The notes beneath the pieces are model-generated. The model made no database searches and was not told the DNA's origin. It saw nothing but the letters and a program-made list of their open reading frames with translations. A program made the position numbers and the translations under genes. From Streptomyces sp. S465 (GTDB taxonomy: Bacteria; Actinomycetota; Actinomycetes; Streptomycetales; Streptomycetaceae), in assembly GCF_026898115.1 (NCBI RefSeq), contig NZ_CP114036.1:2170001-2234000 (forward strand): a DNA stretch of 64,000 nucleotides, written 5' to 3'. Positions 26,796 to 36,194 of this stretch are shown here, piece after piece (position 1 is the stretch's first letter; every line of letters begins with the position of its first letter).

Positions 26796-28133
26796 ATGGG
26801 CGACGGCACGGGGATCGAGCAGGCGCGTAAGACGGCCCAAGGGCTGGTCTACGCCTCCGGATTCGGCAATGAGCACAGCAGCGAGGCCGTGCCCGGCGCA
26901 CTGCCCATCGGCCGCAACTCCCCCCAGCGCGCACCGCTCGGGCTCTACGCGGAGCAGCTGAGCGGCACCGCCTTCACCGAGCCGCGCGCCGCCAACCGGC
27001 GCTCCTGGCTGTACCGCATCCGGCCCTCCGCCGCGCATCCGCCGTTCACCCGGATCGACAATGGCGCGCTGCGCGGCGCGCCCTTCACCGAGACCGCGCC
27101 CGACCCCAACCGGCTGCGCTGGGATCCGCTGCCGGAGCCGCCGGAGGGCACCGACTTCCTCACCGGGCTGTGGACGCTGGGCGGCAACGGGGACGCCACC
27201 CAGCGCGCCGGCATGGCCATCCACCTCTACGCGGCCAACGCGCCGATGACCGACCGGGTGTTCAGCGACGCGGACGGCGAGCTGCTGATCGTTCCCGAAC
27301 GGGGCGGGCTGCTGCTGCGCACCGAGTTCGGTCTGCTGCGCGCCGAGCCGGGGCATGTGGCGCTGATCCCGCGCGGCGTGCGGTTCCGGGTGGAGCCGCT
27401 CGCCCCTTCCGTGCGCGGCTATGTGTGCGAGAACTACGGCCGCCCCTTCACCCTCCCCGACCTCGGCCCGATCGGCGCCAACGGGCTGGCGAACGCCCGG
27501 GACTTCCTGGCCCCGGTCGCGGCGTACGAGGACGTGGAGCGCCCGGTGGAGGTGATCAACAAGTTCTGCGGCAATCTGTGGGCCGCGACGTACGACCACT
27601 CGCCGCTGGATGTGGTCGCCTGGCACGGCAACCATGTGCCGTACGTGTACGACCTGCGCCGTTTCAATGTGCTGGGCACCATCAGCTACGACCACCCGGA
27701 CCCGTCCATCTTCACGGTGCTCACCTCGCCCTCCGACACCCCCGGGCTCGCGGGCGTGGACTTCGTGGTCTTCGCCCCGCGCTGGCTGGTCGGCGAGGAC
27801 ACCTTCCGGCCGCCGTACTTCCACCGCAATGTGATGAGCGAGTACATGGGCCTGATCGAAGGCGCGTACGACGCGAAGACCGGGGGCGCCGGGGGCTTCG
27901 TACCGGGCGGGGGCTCGCTGCACAACATGATGTCCGCGCACGGCCCCGACCACGAGACCTTTCTGCGGGCGAGCGCGGCCGAGCTGGCGCCGCACAAGGT
28001 GGACGACGGGCTGGCCTTCATGTTCGAGACCCGCTGGCCGGTCGCGGCCACCCGGCAGGCGCTGGAGGCGGACCACCTCCAGGGGCGCTATGACGACGTA
28101 TGGCAGGGTCTGGAGCGTCATTTCCGCCCCTGA
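26796..28133 (+). CDS. hmgA: Homogentisate 1,2-dioxygenase
   Basis: 445 residues. The enzyme opens the homogentisate ring to maleylacetoacetate in tyrosine and phenylalanine catabolism. The N-terminal hallmark [13 protein letters not shown] and the iron-binding region ([14 protein letters not shown] and [11 protein letters not shown], giving the two His and one Glu ligands) are complete. The ATG at 26796 follows a GGGAG ribosome binding site; the frame is open further upstream but would run through the promoter palindrome. Other pathway genes (hppD, fumarylacetoacetase) are not in the window. Confidence 0.96.
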   Translation: MGDGTGIEQARKTAQGLVYASGFGNEHSSEAVPGALPIGRNSPQRAPLGLYAEQLSGTAFTEPRAANRRSWLYRIRPSAAHPPFTRIDNGALRGAPFTETAPDPNRLRWDPLPEPPEGTDFLTGLWTLGGNGDATQRAGMAIHLYAANAPMTDRVFSDADGELLIVPERGGLLLRTEFGLLRAEPGHVALIPRGVRFRVEPLAPSVRGYVCENYGRPFTLPDLGPIGANGLANARDFLAPVAAYEDVERPVEVINKFCGNLWAATYDHSPLDVVAWHGNHVPYVYDLRRFNVLGTISYDHPDPSIFTVLTSPSDTPGLAGVDFVVFAPRWLVGEDTFRPPYFHRNVMSEYMGLIEGAYDAKTGGAGGFVPGGGSLHNMMSAHGPDHETFLRASAAELAPHKVDDGLAFMFETRWPVAATRQALEADHLQGRYDDVWQGLERHFRP

Positions 28134-28154
28134 AACGCCACGTGAACGACGCCG

Positions 28155-28240
28155 TGCGGCCGTTGCCGTACGACCGCGCGGCGCGGCCGCTGCCGTACGA
28201 CCGCCCCGCGCGGCGGTTGCCGTACGACCGCCCCGTACGG
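28155..28240. repeat. 27-bp tandem repeat
   Basis: The unit containing TTGCCGTACGACCGC repeats with exact 27-bp spacing (GTACGA at 28168, 28195 and 28222) for three copies between hmgA and the GntR gene. The arms GCGGCCG are partly self-complementary. Confidence 0.8.
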
Positions 28241-28305
28241 CCGCTCCGGCACGGCCGCTGCCGTGACGCGTGGCTCGTGACTCCTGACTCATGACCGGAG
28301 ACCGC

Positions 28306-29055
28306 GTGACCGCCTTCGCCCCCGACTCCCTCACCCTCAACCGCAAGTTGCCGCTGTGGTACCAGGTCTCGCAGTCGCTGCGGGCCTCCATACTCGGCCG
28401 GCGCCCGCACGACCCGCTGCGGCTGCCGACCGAGGACCAGCTCGCCGAGCACTACGGCGTCAGCGTGCTCACCATGCGGCAGGCGCTCAAGGAACTGGAG
28501 GCCGAGGGGCTGATCAGCCGCCACCGCCGTCGCGGCACCTTCATCGAACCGAGCGCGCGGCGCGGCGCGCCGGTACGGCTGCTGGGATCGGTGGACGCGA
28601 TCGTGGCCCAGCAGTCGGGCGAGCGGACGACGGTGCTGGAACACGGCCCGGCGCCGGTTCCGGCGGAACTCGCGGAGTACTTCCCCGGCCTGGACGAGGC
28701 GACCGTCTACCGCCGGCTGCGCCGGGACGGCAGCGGCGGCGAACCCACCAACTGGGCGGAGAACCTGGTCCGCCCCGAGCTGGCCGACCGCATCGACCTC
28801 GCGGACCTGGCGCGCTGGCCGATGACGAAGGTGCTGCGGGACGTGGTGGGGGTACGGATCAGCCGGATCACGGACACGGTGGAGGCCCGGCTGGCCGACC
28901 CCGAGACCTCCCGCCTGCTCCAGGTCCCGCTGCTCAGCCCGATCCTGTACTACACGGGGGTGACCTACGACGAGAGCGGCCGCGTGGTGGACGTGGCCCG
29001 CATCCACTACCGGGGCGACCGGTTCTCGTTCTCGGTAACCGTCGAGGCCGACTGA
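28306..29055 (+). CDS. GntR family (HutC/UTRA) regulator
   Basis: 249 residues from GTG 28306, which has a GGAG 5 nt upstream; an ATG at 28291 is in frame but lacks a ribosome binding site. The N-terminal winged HTH (LPLWYQVSQSLRASI, RLPTEDQLAEHYGVS, RQALKELEAEGLI) is followed by a UTRA ligand domain (VYRRLRRDG, YYTGVTYDESGRVV). It lies downstream of hmgA, but 172 nt and a repeat array separate them. Its 3' end is included in a local duplication. Ligand unknown. Confidence 0.87.
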   Translation: MTAFAPDSLTLNRKLPLWYQVSQSLRASILGRRPHDPLRLPTEDQLAEHYGVSVLTMRQALKELEAEGLISRHRRRGTFIEPSARRGAPVRLLGSVDAIVAQQSGERTTVLEHGPAPVPAELAEYFPGLDEATVYRRLRRDGSGGEPTNWAENLVRPELADRIDLADLARWPMTKVLRDVVGVRISRITDTVEARLADPETSRLLQVPLLSPILYYTGVTYDESGRVVDVARIHYRGDRFSFSVTVEAD

Positions 29056-29366
29056 CCCGCCCCCGCGCAGCGGCCACGCCGCCACACCCCCCGCCGTCGC
29101 CGTCGCCGTCGCGGGGGGGCGGGACGCGGACACCGATGTGCGGGTGCCGCCGGTCCGACCGGGCGCCCACCCCGCCCGCCTCCCTCGCACCGCGCGGGCG
29201 GCGCACGTCCGACAGTGGCAGCCGGACAGGCGGGACAGGCGATCACCGTCGAGGCCGACCGGCACCCCTCGGCCCCGCCGGGCCACGCCGCCACACGCCC
29301 CGCCGTCGCCGTCGCCGTCGCGGCGGGACGCGGACACCGATGTGCGGGTGCCGCCGGTCCGACCGG
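29038..29366. repeat. Segmental direct duplication downstream of GntR gene
   Basis: About 125 bp (29038-29162, starting within the last codons of the GntR gene) recurs at 29245-29366, offset 204-209 bp. The longest identical block is 42 bp (29121-29162 and 29325-29366). Both copies include a (GCCGTC)n microsatellite. This explains most of the 368-bp gene-free gap 29056-29423; no ORF in it was judged real. Confidence 0.85.
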
Positions 29367-29423
29367 TGACCGGCATGGTGACGGCGGGCACATGGCCTTG
29401 GGGGTGGGGGCCGCATCGATACC

Positions 29424-30632
29424 ATGCCGGGCGTGGGAGAACGTGAGGCGCCGCTGCTGGGGGACCTGATGCCGTGGGCCGTGGGGCCGCTGCGGCTCGG
29501 GCGGGCCTGGGTCATGGGGCCGGACGCGGTCTCACTCAGAGCGCGCTGGGAGCGGCTGACGGGGGCCGAGGACGAGGCCGCGCGGGCCGCGCTGTTCCGG
29601 CCGACCCGCGCCCGTACGCTGCACAGCTCCGTACCGCAGCTGCCCGGCCAGACCACCTCCACCGCCCGGCTGGCGCGGGCGGACGGACCGTGCCCGCAAC
29701 CGGTGCGGATCGCGCACGGGCCGTTCGACCAGCAGTGGCTGATACCGGATCACCGGCTGATCGACGCCGCCCGCCCCGAGCTGTGGCGGGTGGCCGACGA
29801 CCGGCAGATCCATGTGGTCGAGGCCGCCGGGCCGGACCCGGACCCGGTGCTCAGCTTCTCGGCGCTGCTGCCGGACGGCCACTCCCCCGCGGGCCGCCCC
29901 GGCCGTATCCGTCCGCTCTACCGCCGCCCCGGCGGGCAGGAGCCCAATCTCGCTCCCGGGCTGCTCGCATACCTCACCACCCGGCTCGGCCGCGCGGTGA
30001 GCGCCGAGGACTTCCTGGCGTGGACCGCCGCCGTGGCGCGCGGCGCCCCGTGCGCCGTGCCGCTGACCGCCGACCCCGGGATGTGGGAGTCGGGCGTGGC
30101 GCTGGGCCGCCGTGTGCTGTGGCTCCACACGCGCGGGGCGCACAGTGGTGAACGCCCGCGCATGCCGGGTGGCCGACGCCCCTACGTCCGTGCCGCGCTT
30201 CCGGCGAGCGGGCTGCCGGACTCCCTGGACTACGACCCGGACGAGGAGGCCCTGCTGCTGGGTGAGGGCCGGATCTCGCCGGTGCCACGGGTCGCGTGGG
30301 AGTTCCGGGCGGGCGGGGTGCGCGTACTGGAGACGTGGTTCGAGCGGCGCACCGCCCGGCAGGAGCCGGGCACGCTGGAGGCGGTCGGCCCGGCGGACTG
30401 GCCGCCCGCGTGGACCTCGGAGCTGCTGGAGCTGATCACCGTGCTGGCGCTGCTCGCCGGGCTGCGCCCGGAGCTGCGGGCCGCCGCCGACCGGCTGGCG
30501 GACGGCCCCCTGATCGAGGCGGCGGAGCTACGGGAGGCGGGGGTGCTGCCGGTGCCCGGCACTGCGCGGCGCCCCGCGTCCGTACTGGACCATCACGAAG
30601 AGGGCCCGGAGGGTCAGTTCGCCCTTCTGTGA
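29424..30632 (+). CDS. Orphan type ISP restriction/modification C-terminal-like protein
   Basis: 402 residues. It matches the stand-alone Streptomyces proteins annotated as type ISP restriction/modification enzyme because they contain the C-terminal part of LlaBIII-like proteins (segments DQQWLIPDHRLIDAARPELWRV, GGRRPYVRAALP, ARISPVP-type motif and WTSELLELITVLA). No nuclease, helicase or methyltransferase motif is present here or nearby, so it is not a working restriction system by itself. Its role is unknown; it is conserved and probably housekeeping in streptomycetes. Confidence 0.75.
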   Translation: MPGVGEREAPLLGDLMPWAVGPLRLGRAWVMGPDAVSLRARWERLTGAEDEAARAALFRPTRARTLHSSVPQLPGQTTSTARLARADGPCPQPVRIAHGPFDQQWLIPDHRLIDAARPELWRVADDRQIHVVEAAGPDPDPVLSFSALLPDGHSPAGRPGRIRPLYRRPGGQEPNLAPGLLAYLTTRLGRAVSAEDFLAWTAAVARGAPCAVPLTADPGMWESGVALGRRVLWLHTRGAHSGERPRMPGGRRPYVRAALPASGLPDSLDYDPDEEALLLGEGRISPVPRVAWEFRAGGVRVLETWFERRTARQEPGTLEAVGPADWPPAWTSELLELITVLALLAGLRPELRAAADRLADGPLIEAAELREAGVLPVPGTARRPASVLDHHEEGPEGQFALL

Positions 30633-30647
30633 ACGGACCCGCCCCGC

Positions 30648-30710
30648 TTCCACGAGGGGTACGGCCGCCTCCACGAAGAGTTCGGCCGCACCCACGCGGG
30701 GTACGGCCGA
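30648..30710. repeat. 21-bp tandem repeat
   Basis: Units beginning CCACG at 30650, 30671 and 30692 (consensus CCACGNRGRGTWCGGCCGCNY) form three copies directly after the type ISP-like gene. Confidence 0.75.
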
Positions 30711-30845
30711 ACGGACCTCTCGTCGGCATCCCACAGCGACAGCGGTATGGGGTGGATCACAGCACGGAACTCACCGGCTGGAGCGAACCGGATGACCCCG
30801 TGCCTGCCCGGGATGACGAACGAAGACGCCTACGGGCCGGCCGGG

Positions 30846-31109
30846 TCAGCCGTGGTTGCCGAACAGCGAACGACGCAGCCGGCGCAGTGGCGCGAACAGC
30901 GACACCCGCGCACCCCGGCTGTTCTTCGCGCGCGTGTGATCGTGCGCGATCAGCTCCTGCATCAGCACCGCGGCGCTCTCCGCCTCCCGCTGGGGGACGG
31001 CAGGGCCGCCCAGCACCGCGAGATGGCGGTCGAGGCGCGCGCTGGACGCACCGCTTCCGCATTTGATCGCAGGCACTCGTGGCCTGCTCCGTACCGTTAT
31101 CTGCTCCAT
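30846..31109 (-). CDS. Small conserved basic protein
   Basis: 87 residues, from ATG 31109. The N-terminal segment RPRVPAIKCGSGASSARLDR, followed by HLAVLGGP, looks strongly conserved, and the C-terminus is basic (APLRRLRRSLFG). I recognise it as a type of small streptomycete protein but cannot name a function. The surrounding sequence is intergenic, which supports it as a real gene. Confidence 0.6.
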   Translation of the reverse strand: MEQITVRSRPRVPAIKCGSGASSARLDRHLAVLGGPAVPQREAESAAVLMQELIAHDHTRAKNSRGARVSLFAPLRRLRRSLFGNHG

Positions 31110-31217
31110 GACACTCCCCACCCGTACGAGGGCACCCGCCCCGGGCAGAGTAACCCTACCTCCCCGAGCCGTCACCCACGCATCCCAGGTTCCGGATTCA
31201 CCACCACGTCAAGGGTG

Positions 31218-31346
31218 TTGACAATACCTTTCGCGCGCAAACACATTCTCGGCCCACCGCTCCATCCGTCCATCTGTCTACCCATCGCACCCCTTCACCA
31301 GGCTCGAACACGCCTGCGAGGAGACCCCGGCGGCCGGGGCCTCCTC
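31218..31346 (+). ncRNA. Candidate small RNA: orphan promoter plus terminator
   Basis: A consensus TTGACA (31218-31223) is followed by CATTCT (31244-31249) in a relatively AT-rich stretch, and about 70 nt later the hairpin 31318-31346 could end the transcript. No gene follows on this strand. The hairpin is more simply the terminator of the opposite GDSL gene, so this remains weak. Confidence 0.2.
31318..31346. terminator. Terminator after GDSL hydrolase
   Basis: GAGGAG-A-CCCCGG pairs with CCGGGG-C-CTCCTC (one A/C mismatch) around a 3-nt loop, 24 bp past the stop of the leftward GDSL gene. Confidence 0.7.
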
Positions 31347-31369
31347 CGTGCGGTGGTGGCGTGGCGCGA

Positions 31370-32176
31370 TCAGGCGGCCGAACTGAAGACCGGGAGGTAG
31401 CCACCGGACTGACCGGCGGCGGTGGGGTGGTAGGACTCGTCGATGGGGATGGTGACGCTGTTCAGCCAAGCGCTGCCGGAGCAGATCTCATGCCCGGTGA
31501 AGGTCGTGGTGACGTCGCCGAAGCTGAAGCCGTGGTCGGCGGCGCGCTTGGCGGTGACGGAGTTGAGCACGTCGGCGCCGCTGTTGATCGCGGCGCGCTC
31601 GGTCTCGCTGAGACCCAGTACGCAGGAGCCGCTCAGCTTGTAGAAGCGCGGGTAGCCGAGGACGACGACATGGGCGGACGGGGCCTTGGCGCGGATGGCG
31701 TCGTAGACCTGGTCCAGCTTGGCGGGCAGGGTGTTCTGGACGAACGTCTTGGCGCTGTTGACCGCGTTGACGCAGGTGGACTCGGACTGGAGCACACAGG
31801 TGGTCATGATGTCGGCGAAGCCGGCGTCATTGCCGCCGATGGAGATGGAGACGAGACCGGTGCCGGAGTTCAGCGGACCGAGCTGATTGTTCAGCACATC
31901 GCCGGTCTTGGCGCCGGAGCAGGCCGTGAAGGCGAAGCTGGAGGGGGCGTGCGCGGCGGCCCAGAGCGCGGGGTACGCCTTGGTGCTGCGCTTACAGCTG
32001 CCGCTGGCGCTGTCGTAGCTGCCCGCGCCGACGCCGGATGAGTAGGAGTCACCCAGCGCCACATAGGCGGGGCCCGCGCTGTTCTCGTGGGCATGGGCGG
32101 CGCCGGCCCCGGTGAGGGCGAGGACGGCACCGACGACGAACGAAGCCACCGTCGCCGTGAGTCTGGACAGTTTCAT
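31370..32176 (-). CDS. Secreted SGNH/GDSL lipase-esterase
   Basis: 268 residues, close in size and motifs to the Streptomyces SGNH lipases. A signal peptide of about 29 residues ends AAHA. Block I ALGDSYSSG carries the catalytic serine, block III IGGNDAG the oxyanion Asn, and the C-terminal DESYHPT the catalytic His. Six cysteines (three disulfides expected: SCKRS, TACSG, TTCVL, STCVN, GSCVL, EICSG) fit the extracellular family. It hydrolyses fatty esters. Confidence 0.93.
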   Translation of the reverse strand: MKLSRLTATVASFVVGAVLALTGAGAAHAHENSAGPAYVALGDSYSSGVGAGSYDSASGSCKRSTKAYPALWAAAHAPSSFAFTACSGAKTGDVLNNQLGPLNSGTGLVSISIGGNDAGFADIMTTCVLQSESTCVNAVNSAKTFVQNTLPAKLDQVYDAIRAKAPSAHVVVLGYPRFYKLSGSCVLGLSETERAAINSGADVLNSVTAKRAADHGFSFGDVTTTFTGHEICSGSAWLNSVTIPIDESYHPTAAGQSGGYLPVFSSAA

Positions 32177-32216
32177 TCGATCTCCCTAGCAGGATCACTG
32201 CTGTGCCGATATGAGG

Positions 32217-32244
32217 CGCGATGACCCGAAAAGGTGTCATCGCG
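32217..32244. promoter_or_regulatory. Inverted repeat upstream of GDSL gene
   Basis: CGCGATGAC (32217-32225) and GTCATCGCG (32236-32244) are perfect 9-bp arms with a 10-nt A-rich loop, 40 bp before the lipase start. Confidence 0.5.
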
Positions 32245-32284
32245 TTCGTTCGAAACCGTCAGTCACGCCGCACGGGAGCGTTTC

Positions 32285-32314
32285 AGCGGAGTGACATGGC
32301 TATGTCATCCCGCT
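32285..32314. promoter_or_regulatory. Second inverted repeat in the same gap
   Basis: TGACAT-GGCT-ATGTCA (32292-32307) is perfect and extends outward through AGCGG/CCGCT. It shares the half-site TGTCATC with the repeat at 32217-32244. The rest of the 382-bp gap 32177-32558 shows an AT-richer stretch at 32320-32360 and nothing else recognised. Confidence 0.45.
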
Positions 32315-32558
32315 CAAGCGGCCTATCTATGCGAGTAGTTGGCAAAAATCTTTCGATACGCGGCCGATACCGCCACAGGGCGGCCAGTATCCGGACGAGT
32401 CACTCCGCGGGATGCGTGAACGCCCCCATTCCGGTGGGGTCCGTGGAACAGCTCGGTAAACGGCCGCAAACCCTGGTGCGCCCTCGCCCCCGGTCCTGGA
32501 TCATGGGGGCGGGTGCGCTGACCGACGCACCGGCCCCCCCGTTCTCAGGAGGCAGACC

Positions 32559-33671
<1,113 letters not shown>

Positions 33672-33718
33672 GACGCGCGGGCCGGTGAGACAGGCGGGCC
33701 GGTGAGACGCGCGGGCGA

Positions 33719-33748
33719 TGAGACGGGCTCGCCGGCGGGCCCGTCTCA
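33719..33748. terminator. Terminator overlapping ddaH stop codon
   Basis: TGAGACGGGC (33719-33728) pairs perfectly with GCCCGTCTCA (33739-33748). The right arm includes the stop of the convergent ddaH gene. Confidence 0.65.
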
Positions 33749-34522
33749 GCCGTACAGCTCCCGCAGCCGTACGGACAGGCAGGTCACACAGCCCTCCATC
33801 TTCTCGAACTCGCTGATGTCCACCGGCACCGGCTCATAGCCGAGGTCGGCGAACAGCTCGGCGGTGCGCGGCGCGCTCCGCGCCATCAGCAGCTTGCCGC
33901 CGCCGAGCAGCACCACATGGGCGCCGGACTCCTCGGGCACGGGGAGGAAGCGCGGAAACGCCTCCGGGTCGTCGACCAGCGGCGGATAGCCGATGACGGT
34001 GCCGTCCGGCAGCGCGGTGACCGCCGACTTGAGGTGCAGCACCTTGCTGACCGGTACGGCCACCACCCGCGCGCCCAGCGGCTCCAGCGCGGCGCGCAGC
34101 TGGCGTACGCCGTCGCCGTTGGTGCGCCCGCCGCGTCCCACGTAGAGGGTGTCGCCGATCTTCAGCACGTCCCCGCCGTCCAGCGTCCCCGGCTCGCGGA
34201 TGCGGTTCAGCGAGCAGCCGAGTCCGGTCACGGCCTCCTCCGCCGTCACGGTCTCGGGCCGGCGGGAGTCGGCGCCGGGGCGGGCGATCACCGCGACGTT
34301 CCGGTGGACGACCATGGTGTCCTCGACGAACACCCCGTCCGGGCAGTCGTCCAGCGGCGGCAGCTCCACCGTCTCCCAGCCGTGCGCACGCAGCGCCACG
34401 ACGTAGACCTCCCACTGCCGCAGCGCCAGCGCCGCGTCGACCGGTGTGCGGTCGATATGGGTGACGAGCCCGTCGGCGAGGCGGGGACTGGGGCGTCGGA
34501 CAAGGGCTTTACGGCTGGTCAT
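33746..34522 (-). CDS. ddaH: Dimethylarginine dimethylaminohydrolase
   Basis: 258 residues of the amidinotransferase/DDAH fold. It hydrolyses N-omega-methylated arginines to citrulline and methylamines. Substrate-binding FVEDTMVV, the catalytic His in KVLHLKSAV, and the nucleophile Cys248 in VTCLS are all present. The end FEKMEGCVTCLSVRL is typical. It is followed upstream by a GntR gene on the same strand only 18 nt away, probably cotranscribed. Confidence 0.93.
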   Translation of the reverse strand: MTSRKALVRRPSPRLADGLVTHIDRTPVDAALALRQWEVYVVALRAHGWETVELPPLDDCPDGVFVEDTMVVHRNVAVIARPGADSRRPETVTAEEAVTGLGCSLNRIREPGTLDGGDVLKIGDTLYVGRGGRTNGDGVRQLRAALEPLGARVVAVPVSKVLHLKSAVTALPDGTVIGYPPLVDDPEAFPRFLPVPEESGAHVVLLGGGKLLMARSAPRTAELFADLGYEPVPVDISEFEKMEGCVTCLSVRLRELYG

Positions 34523-34540
34523 GGCTCCAGGATGACAGGC

Positions 34541-34927
34541 TCAGGCGCCGTCCTGGTCACCGTAGGCGGCCCGCACGGCGTCCTCGACGGCGGCGAGCGC
34601 GGCCGCGCGGTCCAGGCCCAGGCGCCGCGCCCGCTGGGCGTACGTCCGGGCGGCCTCGGCGGCCTGGCGCCGGGCCGCGTCGCCCGCCGCCGCGATGAAG
34701 GAGCCGTGGCGGCCGCGGGTCTCGATCACACCGTCCGCCTCCAGCGCCCGGTACGCCTTGGCGACGGTGTTGGCCGCCAGCCCCAGCTCCTCGGCGAAGC
34801 CGCGTACGGTGGGGAGTTTGTAACCCACGGGGAGCGCGCCGGAGCGGGCCCGCTCGGCGATCTGCGCGCGGATCTGCTCGAAGGGGGCGGCCGCCGCGTC
34901 CGGGTCGACGGTGATCTGCAAGGCCAC
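34541..34927 (-). CDS. GntR family regulator (YtrA-type, short)
   Basis: 128 residues from GTG 34927 with a GGAG upstream. It is essentially a winged HTH (FEQIRAQIAERARSGAL, YKLPTVRGFAEELGLAANTVAKAYRALEA read in parts) plus a short helical tail, as in the YtrA subfamily, which lacks a large ligand domain and often controls ABC transporters. Here the downstream gene in the same direction is ddaH. Confidence 0.85.
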   Translation of the reverse strand: MALQITVDPDAAAAPFEQIRAQIAERARSGALPVGYKLPTVRGFAEELGLAANTVAKAYRALEADGVIETRGRHGSFIAAAGDAARRQAAEAARTYAQRARRLGLDRAAALAAVEDAVRAAYGDQDGA

Positions 34928-35006
34928 GTGGGGCTCCTGGGGCGTGCGTACGGTGTGGTGGTGTGTGGCCCCCATTGTCTGCCACGCCGAGGGCCCGCGC
35001 ACCGCC

Positions 35007-35157
35007 GGTGATCCGGCGCATGAGCCAGCGGTGAGCTTGCGCAGGCGCCAGCGGTGATCCGACGCACGCGCCGCGGGTGGTCCGGCGTATGAGCCGCCGG
35101 GGGCCCGGCGTATGCGCCGCGGGTGATCCGGTCCCCATACCGTCGGTGATCTAGCCC
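35007..35157. repeat. 23-bp tandem repeat array, about 6.5 copies
   Basis: Units start at 35007, 35030, 35053, 35076, 35099, 35122 and 35145, each with consensus GGTGATCCGGCGYATGMGCC plus three bases. Spacing is exactly 23 bp, and copies differ at several positions. The array fills the divergent gap between the GntR and GNAT genes. Confidence 0.85.
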
Positions 35158-35213
35158 ACGAGCAGGGCGAATTGGGAGGCGGGCGGAGCTGACAGGCCGT
35201 AGCCTGCGAAACC

Positions 35214-36143
35214 ATGACCCTGACTGTGCGCGATTTCCGTGCCGCCGACGCGGAGTCCGTCGCGGCAGCGCGTCGCTCCGCCTTCCCCTATCTGGTGACC
35301 ACCCCGCGGACGGTGGTCTGGGCGGTGGAGAGCGCGCCCGTGGCACGGCACTACCGGCTGCTGGTCGCCGAGGCCGACGGGGAGGTGGTGGGCGCGTCCG
35401 AGGTGGGCGTCTTCCACGACAGCGACGAGCCCGGCCTGGCCTTCGCCAATACGACGGTGAGCACGCGGGCGCGCGGCCGGGGCGCCGGCTCGGCGCTGGT
35501 GACCGCCGCCGAGGAGTACCTGGCCGGACTGGGCACCGCGAAGGTCTTCGCCTGGACGCTGGACGAGCCGCACGCGGTGACGTTCGCCGAACGCCGTGGC
35601 TACCGCCGTGGCCGCGCCTCCCGCGTCCAGCGGCTGGACCTGACGGCGGCCGCGCTGCCGCCGCTGGACGCGGACGGCCTGCCGGACGGCGTGGAGCTGC
35701 GCACGGCGGCGGACTTCGCGGACGATCCGCGCCCGCTGTACGAGGCGGACGTCGAGTGCACACGGGACGAGCCGGGAGATGTGGCGACGACCCGGCCCCC
35801 GTACGCCGAGTGGCTGGCCGCCACCTGGGAACACCCGGCGCTCGACCGCGAGCTGACCTCGGTGGCCGTGGTGGACGGCGCCGTGGCGTCCTACAGCGTC
35901 GCCCACACCGACGGCCGGGGCCGCTACTGGTCCGGCATGACCGGCACCCTCCGCGCCTTCCGCGGCCGCGGCCTGGCCAAGCTCGCCAAGAACGACTCCC
36001 TGCACCGCGCCCGGTCGGCGGGCTGCCGGGAGGCGTTCACCGGCAACGACGGCGACAACGAGCCGATGCTGGCGATCAACAAGTGGTTCGGCTACGAACC
36101 GGCGCACATGGAGTGGCGCTACGTCCGGGAGCTGGCGGCGTAA
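35214..36143 (+). CDS. Tandem GNAT-domain acetyltransferase
   Basis: 309 residues with two GNAT-like halves. The first has the acetyl-CoA loop RARGRGAGSALVTAA; the second has RAFRGRGLAKLAK and a terminal FGYEPAHMEWRY. This two-domain layout is shared with mycothiol synthase-like and other actinobacterial acetyltransferases. Substrate unknown. Confidence 0.87.
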   Translation: MTLTVRDFRAADAESVAAARRSAFPYLVTTPRTVVWAVESAPVARHYRLLVAEADGEVVGASEVGVFHDSDEPGLAFANTTVSTRARGRGAGSALVTAAEEYLAGLGTAKVFAWTLDEPHAVTFAERRGYRRGRASRVQRLDLTAAALPPLDADGLPDGVELRTAADFADDPRPLYEADVECTRDEPGDVATTRPPYAEWLAATWEHPALDRELTSVAVVDGAVASYSVAHTDGRGRYWSGMTGTLRAFRGRGLAKLAKNDSLHRARSAGCREAFTGNDGDNEPMLAINKWFGYEPAHMEWRYVRELAA

Positions 36144-36194
36144 CGCCGTCAGCCGCCCTTTTCCTGTCAACCCCCCACTGACCAAGGGACATCG

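Noticed and set aside
29056..29423. Small genes within the duplicated gap
   Set aside because: All frames are Arg/Pro/Gly-rich and are explained by the duplicated GC-rich sequence.
29424..30632. Active restriction-modification system
   Set aside because: Only the C-terminal part of a type ISP enzyme is recognisable; no nuclease, motor or methyltransferase motif occurs here or next to it.
35007..35157. CRISPR-like regular repeats
   Set aside because: Units are contiguous 23-bp tandem copies without spacers, and no cas genes are present.
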